Positions 1 through 7,978 of a stretch of 36,377 bases of DNA are shown piece after piece (position 1 is the first letter of the stretch; each line of letters starts with the position of its first letter). The translations under genes and the position numbers were made by a program. Source of the stretch: SAR324 cluster bacterium. GTDB lineage: Bacteria > SAR324 > NAC60-12. The DNA is taken from NCBI GenBank assembly GCA_029245725.1, contig JAQWOT010000383.1, positions 1 through 36,377 of the forward strand. Direction: 5' to 3'. The notes beneath the pieces are model-generated. The model saw only the letters and a program-made list of their open reading frames with translations, had not been told where the DNA came from and ran no database searches.

Positions 1-212
1 AGTGAGCAGAAACTAAAACCTTCTCTTTTGATCTTGAAGATGCTGCGAGTATACAATATTGGCAGCATCAACTTTACATACCCGCCCCGATCTTCCTCAG
101 CCAAACTACCGAAACTATCCATCGGTCTTGATCCGATAACCTCTCCACTAAATTGCCAGTTAGTATTTCGAATATGTATTCTCAAACTGGAGCGATCAGG
201 GGACTGCGCATA
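1..212 (-). CDS. possible partial CDS, unknown, runs off the left edge
   Basis: On the minus strand one frame is open from the window edge to a TGA at 213-215. Its translation has the mixed hydrophobic/charged composition of a real protein, whereas the overlapping plus-strand frame (28-228) reads like a shadow. The first ATG in this frame is at 122; the residues upstream of it (such as NTNWQFSGEVIG) also look protein-like but have no ATG or clear Shine-Dalgarno. It is either the 5' part of a gene continuing leftwards with a start I cannot fix, or a decayed fragment. No family is recognised. Confidence 0.25.
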
Positions 213-239
213 TCAACAATCGTCATAACTGCTTTATCA

Positions 240-880
240 AAGTTCTCATTCATCAATATTTGGATCTAGTATTTTAATTTTTTTTGAACAGAATTTGGTT
301 TTTATCTCACTCATAAAAAGAAGTTGACTTTAATCTTTAGTTGATACCTGAAAAGCTGAAAATATCAATATGCCAACAAAGATGACCATTTATTGTGATG
401 AAATTTGATCATTTTATTGGTGGTTATGAGATTTATTCAAACAAAGTTTGTGAACCTGTTTTTTTGAGGATGAAGTACCTGCTTATTGTTAGCACCTTAA
501 AGATTTATCTCCAAGCTTGGCAGTGTTAGTACTAAATGATTTGACTGACACCAAGAGGGCATAGTTGGGATGAGAACATTGAGAAAATTTTATTATTTAT
601 ATCTCTAAATATCAGAAATTATTTCATATTTTTCAAGAGATAAATCTGTATTGCTGGCTACTGAATTTAATATTATTTTAAGATAATTGGGTATATGTAA
701 TTTAAAATTATGAGTGCAAGCCAAGTGTATTTTTCAAAATATACTTGGCTTGCAGAATTTTTGATTCAGATTAATGTACTAGTGCAATATATTTTTATTT
801 ATTCATAAATTAATTTAATCTGTTGATTTATAAAATAAAAAAATATTTTGATATTTTTTAAGCTAATTCAATGAGGATTT
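240..880. other. AT-rich gene-free region
   Basis: About 640 bases of strongly AT-rich DNA with many stops in all frames and no credible coding frame. The only clear structure is the long hairpin at 715-754. The last 100 bases before the SPFH gene are rich in A/T runs and probably hold its promoter, but no single -35/-10 pair stands out. Confidence 0.6.
715..754. terminator. long hairpin, probable intrinsic terminator
   Basis: The arms TGCAAGCCAAGTGTATTTT (715-733) and AAAATATACTTGGCTTGCA (736-754) are complementary over 19 positions with one G-U pair and almost no loop. A short T run (GAATTTTTG) follows on the plus strand. The GC-rich base of the stem and the A/T apex fit a terminator readable in either direction. 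It could isolate the SPFH gene, 126 bases downstream, from whatever lies to the left. No coding gene is visible immediately before it on either strand, so a small RNA ending here is an alternative. Confidence 0.55.
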
Positions 881-1768
881 ATGAATAAGTTAAAAACTTC
901 ACTTGGAGTATTAGGGATTTTTGCACTTGTTTTGGTGTGGTTTGCATCTTCTCTGTACCAAAAAGTTCCAGCAGGATATGTTGGAGTGGCAACACTGTTT
1001 GGGGAAGTTCAGGAGAGTCCTTACGAAGAAGGATTGCACATCCCTGTGAATCCGTTCTACGAATGGTACTTCTATGATGTAAGGCAAAAATCTCACTTAG
1101 AAGAAGCCAATGTTCCAAGTCAAGATCAGCTTCAAACAAAGATACAGGTGAGTGTACAGTTTCAATTAAGTAGTAAAAATGCGCCCAAAATTTTACAGGA
1201 AACAGGCCAGGCTGCCGATGTTTTACGTGTCCATATTGTTCCAAAATTAAGATCACTTTTACGAGAGCAAGGAAAAACAATTAAGAGAGCTGAAGATTTT
1301 TTTCTGGAGGAAACTCAGCAAAATATGCAGATATCACTGCTGGAAGGCCTCAAAGATTACTTAATTCCAAAAGGAGTGAATGTTGGGGCAGTATTGATTC
1401 GCGATATATCATTGCCACCGTTCATTATTAAAGCGATTGAGTCTAAGAAAGAACGAGAGCAAGAAGTTGAGAAGCAAAAAGCTGAGTTAGAACGATTTAG
1501 AACGGAGCAGCAGCAAAAGGTTGCACTTGCAAAAGCAGAAAGTGAGGCCGCAGAAGAGCAAGCACTGAAAAAGAGGGTACTTGCAGACGCTCAGGCTTAT
1601 GAAATTGAAAAAATCAATAGTGCTATTGGCAGTAATCCCAATTATGTAAAGCTCCAAGCATTGGAAGCATTGAAGGCAATTTCCAAAGATCCAGCATCCA
1701 AAATATATTTTATGGATGGTGACAGTCCATCACCACTTCCGTTAATGAATTTTGGAAATGTTCGCTAA
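881..1768 (+). CDS. SPFH/prohibitin-family membrane protein
   Basis: A 295-residue protein of the SPFH (stomatin/prohibitin/flotillin/HflK-C) superfamily. Residues 5-27 form one N-terminal membrane anchor. The SPFH domain follows (about 28-190), beginning VPAGYVGVATLFG, typical of prohibitins. Residues 185-245 form a charged coiled coil rich in E, K, Q and A. Members form ring-like membrane scaffolds and often modulate proteases such as FtsH. The start is ATG with GAGG four bases upstream. The gene stands alone: no hflK or ftsH partner and no NfeD-like protease is adjacent, so the exact role cannot be assigned. Its codons are AT-richer than those of the housekeeping genes to the right, like its surroundings. 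Confidence 0.85.
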   Translation: MNKLKTSLGVLGIFALVLVWFASSLYQKVPAGYVGVATLFGEVQESPYEEGLHIPVNPFYEWYFYDVRQKSHLEEANVPSQDQLQTKIQVSVQFQLSSKNAPKILQETGQAADVLRVHIVPKLRSLLREQGKTIKRAEDFFLEETQQNMQISLLEGLKDYLIPKGVNVGAVLIRDISLPPFIIKAIESKKEREQEVEKQKAELERFRTEQQQKVALAKAESEAAEEQALKKRVLADAQAYEIEKINSAIGSNPNYVKLQALEALKAISKDPASKIYFMDGDSPSPLPLMNFGNVR

Positions 1769-2061
1769 TCAGAGAACTTGTTGATTCAGTGCTGCTTTAA
1801 TAATTGATTTTTCAAAAAATTTGATAAGTACTCGCAGTTCCTAAATCCTAGTTCATCATTTCAGATTTCTGACTTCTAGTGGTAAGAGACAGATTTAGAG
1901 TTGCAAAGAGTAAGAGTGTGGATGCAAGCGGAGATAAGAGATCTAAAAAATTATGAGATCTGATGACCAACTGATTTGATATGAGGATGAACTGTTTTGA
2001 CACGATTCAGAAAAGTGGTCATTTCGACTCAGAATAGTTTTTCGCTGATTTGTGCGTTGAG

Positions 2062-2274
2062 TCAGAACTTCTCGAACTTACTGAAATCAAAGAGATCTTT
2101 GATTTTAGTATCAATTGTATTGGTATAGTGACTCAGGAGATGCAGATCTAATTCAGTAACCCACGCGTTCTTGCCAGCGGTTTTCAGTTTGGTGAGAGAG
2201 CTAGCAGCGTCAAAGGTTTCGTAGACACACAATGGGATCTCAGGTTGCTTTTGGGTAAATACGGCAAAGAACAT
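2062..2274 (-). CDS. small hypothetical protein (70 aa)
   Basis: A 70-residue frame whose ATG at 2274 has GGAGG only three bases upstream; a longer version would start at 2301. The beginning (MFFAVFTQKQPEIP) and the middle (TAGKNAWVTELDLHLL) look like alternating strands and helices rather than random translation. No family is recognised. It stands between the SPFH gene and the b561 gene, with gaps on both sides, and could be a relic. The short Shine-Dalgarno spacing and lack of neighbours keep confidence low. Confidence 0.4.
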   Translation of the reverse strand: MFFAVFTQKQPEIPLCVYETFDAASSLTKLKTAGKNAWVTELDLHLLSHYTNTIDTKIKDLFDFSKFEKF

Positions 2275-2424
2275 AAACCTCCAAAGACAGAATTTATCCA
2301 TCGTAGTTCAGACACTTAGAGTCTGATGATCCACTAAATATACCCTCGGTAGCTTTTTCAACAAAAATGATTTTTGAGATTCAGTGAAGCAAAAGTTGGA
2401 AATCTGAATTGTGTTGGATAGGTC

Positions 2425-3054
2425 TTATAGCCTCACGTTCTTTTTCCCCCTTAAATGCAGAATTTTTTCTAAAGCACTAAATGTGAATGATTCTATTTTT
2501 ACAAACCTGTCAGGTATCTTGACTGTCCTTTCTTCGTTCCAAAAAGGAACCATTCCATGCCAAATCTTCTCTCCTTTTAGGCGTGAATAAACTGCAGCAA
2601 GAATATGAATCCCAATGAGCCAGTAACTCAGTGATGCAGAAAAATCATGTAATCCCATTGCTAAGGCTTGCAGGAGTCCATCTTTGAAACCGAGGGAGAA
2701 TAGAAAAGCAATCACCAGGCCCGAGACTGGGAGCATTATCAAACTGAAGTACATACCCACATGAATGGAACGCGCAAACAAGAGGTATACTTTTGAAATA
2801 TTCTCTGGGGCTCCAATTAAAGTAGGAAACCTTCTCATGTAGAAGTAGCGCAAAATCACAATTGCCAGAAAGACGATTGCAAAAATTACTTCAAATTCTA
2901 GCAGTGAAGCGTCTTCCAGTTGGGAAATGTCATTGACTTGCTTCACAATCCCATAGGCATACAGGAGAGTGAAGCCCCAATGCAGAAACTTTGAAGTGAG
3001 ACTGTGTGATGAAATAGAGGCTCGACTAGGATGATTGTTTTCCAAATTAAGCAT
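2425..3054 (-). CDS. cytochrome b561-family membrane protein
   Basis: A 209-residue integral membrane protein with four or five hydrophobic helices and the histidine pattern of diheme cytochrome b561/CybB proteins: LHW (H25) in helix 1, SIHVGMY (H98), LHD (H136) and GIH (H150). H25, H98, H136 and H150 are the likely heme ligands. The middle phrase MLPVSG and the ending LKGEKIWHGMVP are also typical. It would carry electrons across the cytoplasmic membrane; the partner is unknown. It begins 31 bases after the guaA stop on the same strand, so it may be co-transcribed with guaA, although the functions are unrelated. The family assignment is firm, the physiological role is not. Confidence 0.85.
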   Translation of the reverse strand: MLNLENNHPSRASISSHSLTSKFLHWGFTLLYAYGIVKQVNDISQLEDASLLEFEVIFAIVFLAIVILRYFYMRRFPTLIGAPENISKVYLLFARSIHVGMYFSLIMLPVSGLVIAFLFSLGFKDGLLQALAMGLHDFSASLSYWLIGIHILAAVYSRLKGEKIWHGMVPFWNEERTVKIPDRFVKIESFTFSALEKILHLRGKKNVRL

Positions 3055-3085
3055 TCTGGGGACTCTAAATTTTGGAAGTCAAATG

Positions 3086-4897
3086 CTACTCCCACCCAAA
3101 CGTAGCAGGAGGCTTGTGAGTGATATCGAAGAAGACGGAGTCAATTCCATCCAGAGCATAGAGTTGGGGCAAAAGTTCATGGAGAACTTGCCAGTCCACG
3201 GGGGCGAAGCGCGCAGTCATCACATCTTCAGATATGACGGGACGTAGCACGATGCTGTCTTGGTGACCATCCTGAGAAATTGGCAGCAGGATAACCAGCA
3301 ATTGAAAGATACGCTCCAGCCAGCCATGATTGGCGAAGGCTTCACTGACGTGAGCCTCAGCAGCACGTAGCAAGTTTAGGCGAGGCTTTTCACAGAAGGC
3401 ACGACGGACCCGCCAGTTGGGTAGCTGATCTATTGGTTGAGGGGGAAGATAGGCCACGACCCGATTGATCGCACGTACTTGGTTAGTCAGTCGAATCGAA
3501 GTGTTCTCGAACCACTCCCAGTCTGTTGGGCCGAGTAGCACAGCCGGCTCTGTGTAGGTTCGTTGATCTCCCTGTACACCTACGCTGCGTACTGGTAGTA
3601 GAGAAGCCTGAGTGGGTGACAGATGTTGGTGTAGTGTGTCCAGTGTACTGTTGTGTTCGGGCTGAAGGATTGTATCTTCATTGGAACAGAGGACGTTGAT
3701 TGAAAGACCCGGCCCAGGAAACGGATGGCGCCAGACGATTTCTTTGGGTAGTCCCATTAGTTCCCCGACGCGTCGCACCTCATCCTTGTAGAGTTCTTTG
3801 AGTGGCTCAACAACATGACCCTTGGCAATCAAATCCTGGATTGCATCGACTCGGTTATGATGGGACTTGATCACCTTGGCGTGTTTGGTGCCTCCAGATT
3901 CGATGATGTCTGGATAGAGCGTGCCCTGTCCGAGCAGCCATTCACCAGGGTTCAATTTTAATTCTTCCAGTAGTTTTTCCCGTACTGTCAAAAAGGTGTT
4001 GCCAACCTGGTGTCGTTTCCGTTGTGGGTCCACTTCACCGGCGATTGCCTCTAGAAAAGCCTCGCTGTAGTCTCTGCCAACCACATTGTCATAACCTAGC
4101 TGTTCGTAGCGTTGGAGAATTTGCTCGGCCTCATTCAGACGTAGAAAGCCATTATTGATGAAGAGTCCTAGCACCCTTTCCTTGCCTAGGGCTTCGTTTA
4201 ACAAAGCAAAGGCAACCGAAGAGTCCACACCACCACTGAGGAACATCAGCACATTGTGCTCACCAACTTGTTGTTGAAGTTCATCCTTTGTCTGCTCAAT
4301 GAACCGTTCCATGCTCCAGCTAGGGTGTGCCTTGCAGAGTTTCACGAAATTGCTGAGAATCTGAGTGCCTGCCAGTGTGTCAGTGACTTCTGGGTGAAAC
4401 TGCAGGGAAAACAACGGACGTTCCTCGTGCTGCAGAGCGGTCAGGCTACCTGAAATGGTTTCACCAATCACCTGGAAATCCTGTGGAAGCTCCGTGACGC
4501 TGTCCTGGTGGCTCATCCAGACTTGGGAGTTGTCGGCAACATCTTTCCATAAGGGAGAAGGGCTCAGTTGACGCAGAGAAGCTTTGCCGAACTCTCCCTG
4601 CCCCGTGTTGGCTACACATCCATCAAAGTGCTTGGCCATCAGTTGGTGGCCGTAGCAGAGGCCAAGAATGGGCTGAGAGAGGTTGAGGATTTCTGGATTG
4701 AAGGCTGGTACATCCTCAGCAAAGACAGAAGCAGGCCCTCCAGAAAGAATGATGCCCTTGGCAGCCTCAAGGCTATCTGTGTCAATAGAGGGTGGAAAGA
4801 TCTCGGTATAAACTCCTAGGTGTCGGATTCGCTTGGCAATCAGGTGGGCGTACTGGCTCCCAAAATCAAGAACTGCCAGAAAGTCGTCATTGGGCAT
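3086..4897 (-). CDS. guaA: GMP synthase (glutamine-hydrolysing), long eukaryote-like form
   Basis: Converts XMP to GMP using ATP and glutamine, the last step of guanine nucleotide synthesis. The N-terminal class I glutamine amidotransferase has the triad C81 (GLCYGHQ), H168 and E170 (FHPE). The ATP pyrophosphatase follows, with P-loop SGGVDSS (221-227) and the signatures HHNRV and RHPFPGPGL. At 603 residues it is about 80 longer than the common bacterial enzyme of about 520. The extra length lies in the C-terminal half, around VGVQGDQRTY and a later segment with LRPVISEDVMTARFAP. From memory these parts follow the human enzyme's extended dimerisation region. The C-terminus ends KPPATFGWE where most enzymes have KPPGTIEWE. 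It is divergent from tatB across a 67-base gap. Confidence 0.95.
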   Translation of the reverse strand: MPNDDFLAVLDFGSQYAHLIAKRIRHLGVYTEIFPPSIDTDSLEAAKGIILSGGPASVFAEDVPAFNPEILNLSQPILGLCYGHQLMAKHFDGCVANTGQGEFGKASLRQLSPSPLWKDVADNSQVWMSHQDSVTELPQDFQVIGETISGSLTALQHEERPLFSLQFHPEVTDTLAGTQILSNFVKLCKAHPSWSMERFIEQTKDELQQQVGEHNVLMFLSGGVDSSVAFALLNEALGKERVLGLFINNGFLRLNEAEQILQRYEQLGYDNVVGRDYSEAFLEAIAGEVDPQRKRHQVGNTFLTVREKLLEELKLNPGEWLLGQGTLYPDIIESGGTKHAKVIKSHHNRVDAIQDLIAKGHVVEPLKELYKDEVRRVGELMGLPKEIVWRHPFPGPGLSINVLCSNEDTILQPEHNSTLDTLHQHLSPTQASLLPVRSVGVQGDQRTYTEPAVLLGPTDWEWFENTSIRLTNQVRAINRVVAYLPPQPIDQLPNWRVRRAFCEKPRLNLLRAAEAHVSEAFANHGWLERIFQLLVILLPISQDGHQDSIVLRPVISEDVMTARFAPVDWQVLHELLPQLYALDGIDSVFFDITHKPPATFGWE

Positions 4898-4964
4898 TTG
4901 CCTTTCCTCGTTAAGCAGGATATAAGTTCACGTCTTGTTGATAAACGTTTAGGAGGAGAATCTC

Positions 4965-5405
4965 ATGTTTGGCATCGGTCTGCCAGAGTTAGTCATCATT
5001 GTTGTGATTGCGCTGATCTTCATTGGACCCAAGCAACTTCCTGGAGTCATGCGCTCCGTTGGCAAGGGGCTCGTTGAACTCAAACGGGCTACCAACGATA
5101 TTCGTCACACCGTACAGACTGAGATGGATACCATTGAGCGGGATCTCGAAGTGAAGGATATCAAGAAAGACTTTGAGAATGACTTCGGTGGAGTGGCCAA
5201 CAAGTTCGGTTCATTGAAGCTCTCTCAGATGAGTACTGGAGACAAGCTGGAAGCAGTGGCAAATGCGTTTGAAAAGGGGCAGGAGGACTTGGCCGCACGA
5301 AAGGAAAATGTAGCAGCTGCTGAAGCCAAGGAAGCTGAATCAACCGCTACTGCGAGCACAACAGATTCCACTGTTAGCAAAACGAACGGAACTGCCACAA
5401 CTTAA
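4965..5405 (+). CDS. tatB: Sec-independent translocase subunit TatB (TatA/B family)
   Basis: A 146-residue component of the twin-arginine pathway that exports folded proteins. It starts MFGIGLPEL with the conserved glutamate (E8) at the head of a single membrane helix (about 6-21). The hinge GPKQLP follows, then an amphipathic helix and a low-complexity A/T/E/S-rich tail. The GPKQLP hinge, length and charged helix resemble TatB more than TatA, but short relatives are hard to separate. A strong Shine-Dalgarno, AGGAGGAG, lies 6 bases before the ATG. No tatC or second tatA is in the window. Its stop is 6 bases from that of the convergent gene 5412-6440. Confidence 0.85.
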   Translation: MFGIGLPELVIIVVIALIFIGPKQLPGVMRSVGKGLVELKRATNDIRHTVQTEMDTIERDLEVKDIKKDFENDFGGVANKFGSLKLSQMSTGDKLEAVANAFEKGQEDLAARKENVAAAEAKEAESTATASTTDSTVSKTNGTATT

Positions 5406-5411
5406 GAGCTG

Positions 5412-6440
5412 TCAGGAATCCCCACTCGTGGGCGTCTTTGTATCCGCGGACAGCCCGACCTGTGGCACACCGTTGTGAGTCATTGTTTCCATCGGAAGGC
5501 TAACTTCCAACCCAACGACCTGATCTTCTTCCCGGCGTAAGCTGATCCTTCCTCCATGGGCGTAGATAATTTTGCGCCCGATCAACAATTCTGGACTCCC
5601 ATCCACCTCGCTCATTCGCTGCGCCAGATAGTCGCCCCAATTTTTTGCCTTCGACAAGTTGGAGCCGGAATCGATCTTAACAGTGATCTGGATGCGAGCA
5701 TCTCGTTGTTGGCGTGGATTGGAGGTTTGCAGAAGCAACTGGAGCGGTTCCGTATTTGCTTGGCGTCGTACTTCCTGAAGCATGGCCAGCAAGGCTCTCC
5801 GGAATCCTGCTGGGTCCAAGCGCATCTCATCGGGAAGCCGAGTCGAAGCAAAGAGCCGCAGTGGATGTCGACTCTGTTGCGTGTGCTGACGGGCAACTCC
5901 CCGAAAGAATTTCAATAGATTGACCGCTCTGCATTCAGGCTGATAATCCTGATGGATCTCTTCTAGTTCCTGTTGCTGGTTATCAGTGTCATGCAGCATT
6001 TGCTTGGCCAGCTGGCGACAGTGCTCTAAGGCTTTGCGGACCTCTGGGTCGGGAATTCTCTCCAGCAGTTGACCGACTCGTTCCTCCAACTGAGAGGCTG
6101 GTTTACGCAAAGCAGAAAAGGTCTGTGGGAGAGATCGTACATGGTAATTGACTGTTGCTCTTTCGGCCTGAAGATTTTGTAGTTGGGCTTCCTGTTTGGC
6201 CAGTTGGGCCCGTAATTGTCGTGGGCTGGGACCATTCGCTTGTTGACGTTGGCTTTCGTAATTGACCAGTTGCTGTCGCAGTGAGTTCAGCTTCTGATTC
6301 AACTCGTGGATGATCAGATCTGACTCGTCCGGCAAGGTCTGCGTAGACTCTTCGACTTGTAAAGCAAGCTGGGATCGAGGTATAACTTTGTTTTCTGTAC
6401 TCTTTTTAGTCTGCACCAGCGATGCACGTTCTGAGGTCAT
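5412..6440 (-). CDS. coiled-coil protein with degenerate histidine-kinase-like ATPase domain
   Basis: 342 residues, probably cytoplasmic. Residues 1-40 are polar and about 40-160 form a long coiled coil rich in Q, L, E and R. The C-terminal part is reminiscent of a HATPase_c fold. LPDEMRLDPAGFRRALLAML (about 205-224) resembles the strand and N-box helix of kinases (usually ...D..RL.QVL.NLL.NA). LLIGRKIIYAHGGRISL followed by a GLEVSLP strand matches the last helix and strands (LAIVKKIVEAHGG..., F.I.LP). The N-box asparagines are replaced (EVRRQA) and no DxGxG box is visible. I therefore infer a non-catalytic kinase-like protein. No phosphoacceptor histidine motif is evident. It is divergent from the gene at 6497 and convergent with tatB. 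Function unknown. Confidence 0.7.
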   Translation of the reverse strand: MTSERASLVQTKKSTENKVIPRSQLALQVEESTQTLPDESDLIIHELNQKLNSLRQQLVNYESQRQQANGPSPRQLRAQLAKQEAQLQNLQAERATVNYHVRSLPQTFSALRKPASQLEERVGQLLERIPDPEVRKALEHCRQLAKQMLHDTDNQQQELEEIHQDYQPECRAVNLLKFFRGVARQHTQQSRHPLRLFASTRLPDEMRLDPAGFRRALLAMLQEVRRQANTEPLQLLLQTSNPRQQRDARIQITVKIDSGSNLSKAKNWGDYLAQRMSEVDGSPELLIGRKIIYAHGGRISLRREEDQVVGLEVSLPMETMTHNGVPQVGLSADTKTPTSGDS

Positions 6441-6496
6441 GACCTCTCCTGTTGCTGCTTAACTGACAACGTATTGCTATCCGTAATGAATTGCGC

Positions 6497-7405
6497 ATGA
6501 GTCTCATACCTGCTGCCCCAACCCTTGGTTCGCTCTTTGTTCAGAGTTGGCAGATTTATCGTGCGCATCTCTTTCCTTTGTTGGGACTGACCCTGGTGTT
6601 ACTGGTTCCAGCGCTACTGCTCAGCCTGAGCGGAGTAGATCAGGGAGAGAGCGTGGTCTTTTTCCTGCTGATGAGACTGTTGGAAGCAGGAGCAACCCTG
6701 GGACTGCTCTCCCTACTGTTCACAGGAGTTTTTCCCACTGGGAAGATTTTACGCCGTTTGGGCGGTCGCGCTGTCTTGCGACCTCTGCATGTCGGAATCC
6801 TACAGTACTTGCTGACAATCCTCGGATTCTATGGATTGATGGCACCGACACCGTTGAACGTTGTATTGGTGACACTCTGGCTCAGTAGTTTTGTTTTTCT
6901 GACCATTGCTCAACCAGTTTGTGTGATAGAAGAGCTACGGGGACTTCCTGCCTTGGTGCGTAGCTTTCAACTGACTCGTAACCGGTTGAAACGAGCTTTT
7001 AGTGTCGTTGTTGTCGCCATGATCCTGCAGTTATTGCTCTTTATCGTGTTGCTCCAACTGTTCCTGCCGGAAATCAATTTCAGTGCCTTGTTGCAAACAG
7101 ATCCAATGGCAGCGGATGGAGAAGACCTCGTCAAGTTGTTGGGAAGTGCAGAAACCCAGGCTGCCTTGCGCTGGACACAGTACCTGACTGCATTGATTTT
7201 CTATCCCTATGCTTCGATTCTGACCGTACTGCTATACTTTGATTTGGCCCGAGATGAGGCGGTTTGTAGCCGGGACCGCTTACAAGCCCTGGCGGTCCAT
7301 CACTTTGAAATCCCAGCAGAATATTTTGAAGATCCGGAAAAGGAAGCAGAGGAGACTACCGACAAGGTGACAATCCGTGAGATCGGAACGGAAGACAAAC
7401 AGTGA
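6497..7405 (+). CDS. multi-pass membrane protein, unknown function
   Basis: A 302-residue protein with about six hydrophobic helices (from about residue 20 to 250) and an acidic cytoplasmic tail of about 55 residues (ending EIGTEDKQ). Its beginning, LGSLFVQSWQIYRAHLFPLL, and the later VIEELRGLPALVRSFQLTRN resemble the glycerophosphodiester-phosphodiesterase membrane-domain/YciC-like families, in which a loop of the form W.LV.G.....L....L precedes a helix. That link is only by impression. The ATG at 6497 is preferred to the in-frame TTG at 6491; neither has a good Shine-Dalgarno. The stop overlaps the engB start by four bases (GTGA), so translation is probably coupled. Confidence 0.8.
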   Translation: MSLIPAAPTLGSLFVQSWQIYRAHLFPLLGLTLVLLVPALLLSLSGVDQGESVVFFLLMRLLEAGATLGLLSLLFTGVFPTGKILRRLGGRAVLRPLHVGILQYLLTILGFYGLMAPTPLNVVLVTLWLSSFVFLTIAQPVCVIEELRGLPALVRSFQLTRNRLKRAFSVVVVAMILQLLLFIVLLQLFLPEINFSALLQTDPMAADGEDLVKLLGSAETQAALRWTQYLTALIFYPYASILTVLLYFDLARDEAVCSRDRLQALAVHHFEIPAEYFEDPEKEAEETTDKVTIREIGTEDKQ

Positions 7406-7977
7406 AGATTCATTCAGCAGAATTTCTTACCAGCGCAGCACAACCCAAGCAATTCCCAAATCCAAGCCTGCCTGAAATCGCCTTTGCTGGAAAATCCAAC
7501 GTGGGCAAATCCACGTTGATCAATTCATTGCTGCAGCGCAACCAACTGGTCAAGACCAGTTCCACGCCAGGTAAGACCCAGCTGATCAATTTTTTCTGTA
7601 TTAATGACCTGTTTCATCTGGTCGATCTACCTGGCTATGGCTACGCGAAGGTGCCTGAAGCAGTACGTCGTGGTTGGCAGACAACGATTGAGGCCTATCT
7701 TGGGGAGCGTTCCACTCTTCGAGGTGTCGTGCTGATCGTGGATGTCCGCCACAAACCGGGAGAGCATGACCGCCAGATGAAGACTTGGCTGGATCACTAC
7801 CAGCGGCCCGTCCTAGTTGTGGCCAACAAGATGGATAAGCTCAAGCGGAGCCAGTACCACAGTCAGCTTCAGCAAGTTCGAACTACTCTCCAATTAGAGC
7901 AGGACCCCTTGCCACATTCCTCCCTAGACAAGTCTGGGCGTGAACCCATCTGGTCTGCGCTCCGCCAATGGCTTTGA
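7402..7977 (+). CDS. engB: ribosome-biogenesis GTPase EngB/YsxC/YihA
   Basis: A 191-residue GTPase of the YihA family, needed for assembly of the large ribosomal subunit. G1 is GKSNVGKS, G2 SSTPGKTQLINFF, G3 DLPGYGYAKV and G4 NKMD, where many relatives have TKAD. The family tract RGVVLIVDVRHKP is present. The G5 region reads SSLDKSGRE, slightly different from the usual SSLKGTG. The start is GTG within the stop of the preceding membrane-protein gene. Length is normal. The stop lies one base from the stop of the convergent acyl-CoA synthetase gene. Confidence 0.95.
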   Translation: MKIHSAEFLTSAAQPKQFPNPSLPEIAFAGKSNVGKSTLINSLLQRNQLVKTSSTPGKTQLINFFCINDLFHLVDLPGYGYAKVPEAVRRGWQTTIEAYLGERSTLRGVVLIVDVRHKPGEHDRQMKTWLDHYQRPVLVVANKMDKLKRSQYHSQLQQVRTTLQLEQDPLPHSSLDKSGREPIWSALRQWL

Positions 7978-7978
7978 A

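Noticed and set aside
2004-2024. AAAAGTGGTCATTTCG, similar to IS21-family ends
   Set aside because: Only a single short motif, no partner inverted repeat and no transposase fragment nearby.
2308-2326. TCAGAC/GTCTGA hairpin upstream of the small ORF
   Set aside because: Six base pairs without a T run and no gene ending there.
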